Source of the DNA: Niveispirillum sp. | GTDB lineage: Bacteria; Pseudomonadota; Alphaproteobacteria; Azospirillales; Azospirillaceae | Length of the DNA: 13,572 nt | Direction of reading: 5' to 3' | Assembly: GCA_016463045.1 (NCBI GenBank) | Contig: JAEMSB010000059.1 | Span: forward strand, 1 to 13,572 | Shown: piece after piece, positions 13,458-13,572 of the stretch | Position numbering within the stretch: position 1 is the stretch's first letter | Layout: every line of letters starts with the position of its first letter | The notes under the pieces: model-generated | Seen by the model: only the letters and a program-made list of their open reading frames with translations | Told to the model about the DNA's origin: nothing | The model's database searches: none | Translations under genes and position numbers: made by a program

Positions 13458-13572
13458 ATACCAACGGCACGAAATCATGACCGATGGTCAAGATTTCGTG
13501 CCCCTCAATCGCCGGCAGGCGCATCCGCGCCCTTGGCTACGCCGCATGGGCGGCGCGGCGGCAGTCGCCGCC
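13458..13572. repeat. Palindromic intergenic element, copy B (truncated by the window edge)
   Basis: It starts ATACCAA (13458-13464), like copy A. The first hairpin is stronger: GGCACGAAATC/GATTTCGTGCC (13466-13476 and 13492-13502), one A-A mismatch, inner TGACC/GGTCA and a GAT loop. CCCTCA (13502), CATCCG (13522), CTTGGC (13532), TACGC and CATGGG (13545) follow in the same order as in copy A, with successive start-to-start distances of 20, 10 and 13 versus 21, 10 and 15. The right terminal repeat is expected beyond the window. No gene is seen in this stretch. Confidence 0.68.

Noticed and set aside
1..13572. CRISPR arrays, tRNA or rRNA genes, insertion sequences and prophage genes
   Set aside because: No regularly spaced direct repeats, no tRNA or rRNA-like segments and no transposase, integrase or phage structural frame were recognised. 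The only mobile-like feature is the non-coding palindromic element.

Overview
The window reads as GC-rich chromosomal DNA from an alphaproteobacterium, most likely of the Rhodospirillales/Azospirillaceae type. The evidence is the dense G/C-ending codon use, frequent ATGA/TGATG stop-start overlaps, a short-form HPr kinase next to rapZ and a mannose-family EIIA (an alphaproteobacterial arrangement), and GC-rich palindromic intergenic elements. The genus is inferred, not proven.

Layout. (1) Positions 195-1712 (+) hold an ABC-F type double ATPase, preceded by a leader with hairpins and a tiny possible upstream ORF. (2) Positions 1891-5406 (+) hold a two-gene catabolic or signalling pair: an FAD-dependent L-amino acid oxidase-like enzyme, then a thiamine-diphosphate 2-keto acid decarboxylase of the pyruvate/indolepyruvate/phenylpyruvate decarboxylase family. 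Together they could turn an amino acid (plausibly aromatic) into the aldehyde one carbon shorter by way of the 2-keto acid, the chemistry of the indole-3-pyruvate route. (3) Positions 5427-5574, between convergent genes, hold a 148-bp highly palindromic element with 8-bp terminal inverted repeats. A diverged second copy starts at 13458 and runs off the right edge. (4) Positions 7660-5594 (-) hold a tightly spaced trio: a YfcA-like TSUP membrane protein, a MoeB/ThiF-type E1-like adenylyltransferase and a DsrE-family protein. This looks like a small sulfur-handling operon.

(5) Positions 7806-8455 (+) hold a Phd/YefM-VapC type toxin-antitoxin pair. The antitoxin is intact, but the PIN toxin is interrupted by an in-frame TGA where a Trp codon is expected. 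(6) Positions 8605-12595 (+) hold a PTS regulatory operon: short HPr kinase, RapZ-like protein, EIIA of the mannose family, HPr and Enzyme I. The first three overlap by 4 bp. No sugar permease is present, so this looks like a regulatory phosphorelay (PEP to EI to HPr to EIIA, with HPr Ser phosphorylation by HprK) rather than sugar uptake. The RapZ protein lacks the Walker A lysine. (7) Positions 12642-13439 (+) hold a secreted protein of unknown function with a DxDxDG calcium-loop-like motif. A perfect 16-bp palindrome separates it from the Enzyme I gene.

Most of the window is ordinary chromosomal content. The parts most worth a second look are the repeat family, the oxidase-decarboxylase pair, the nonsense-interrupted toxin and the altered RapZ P-loop.
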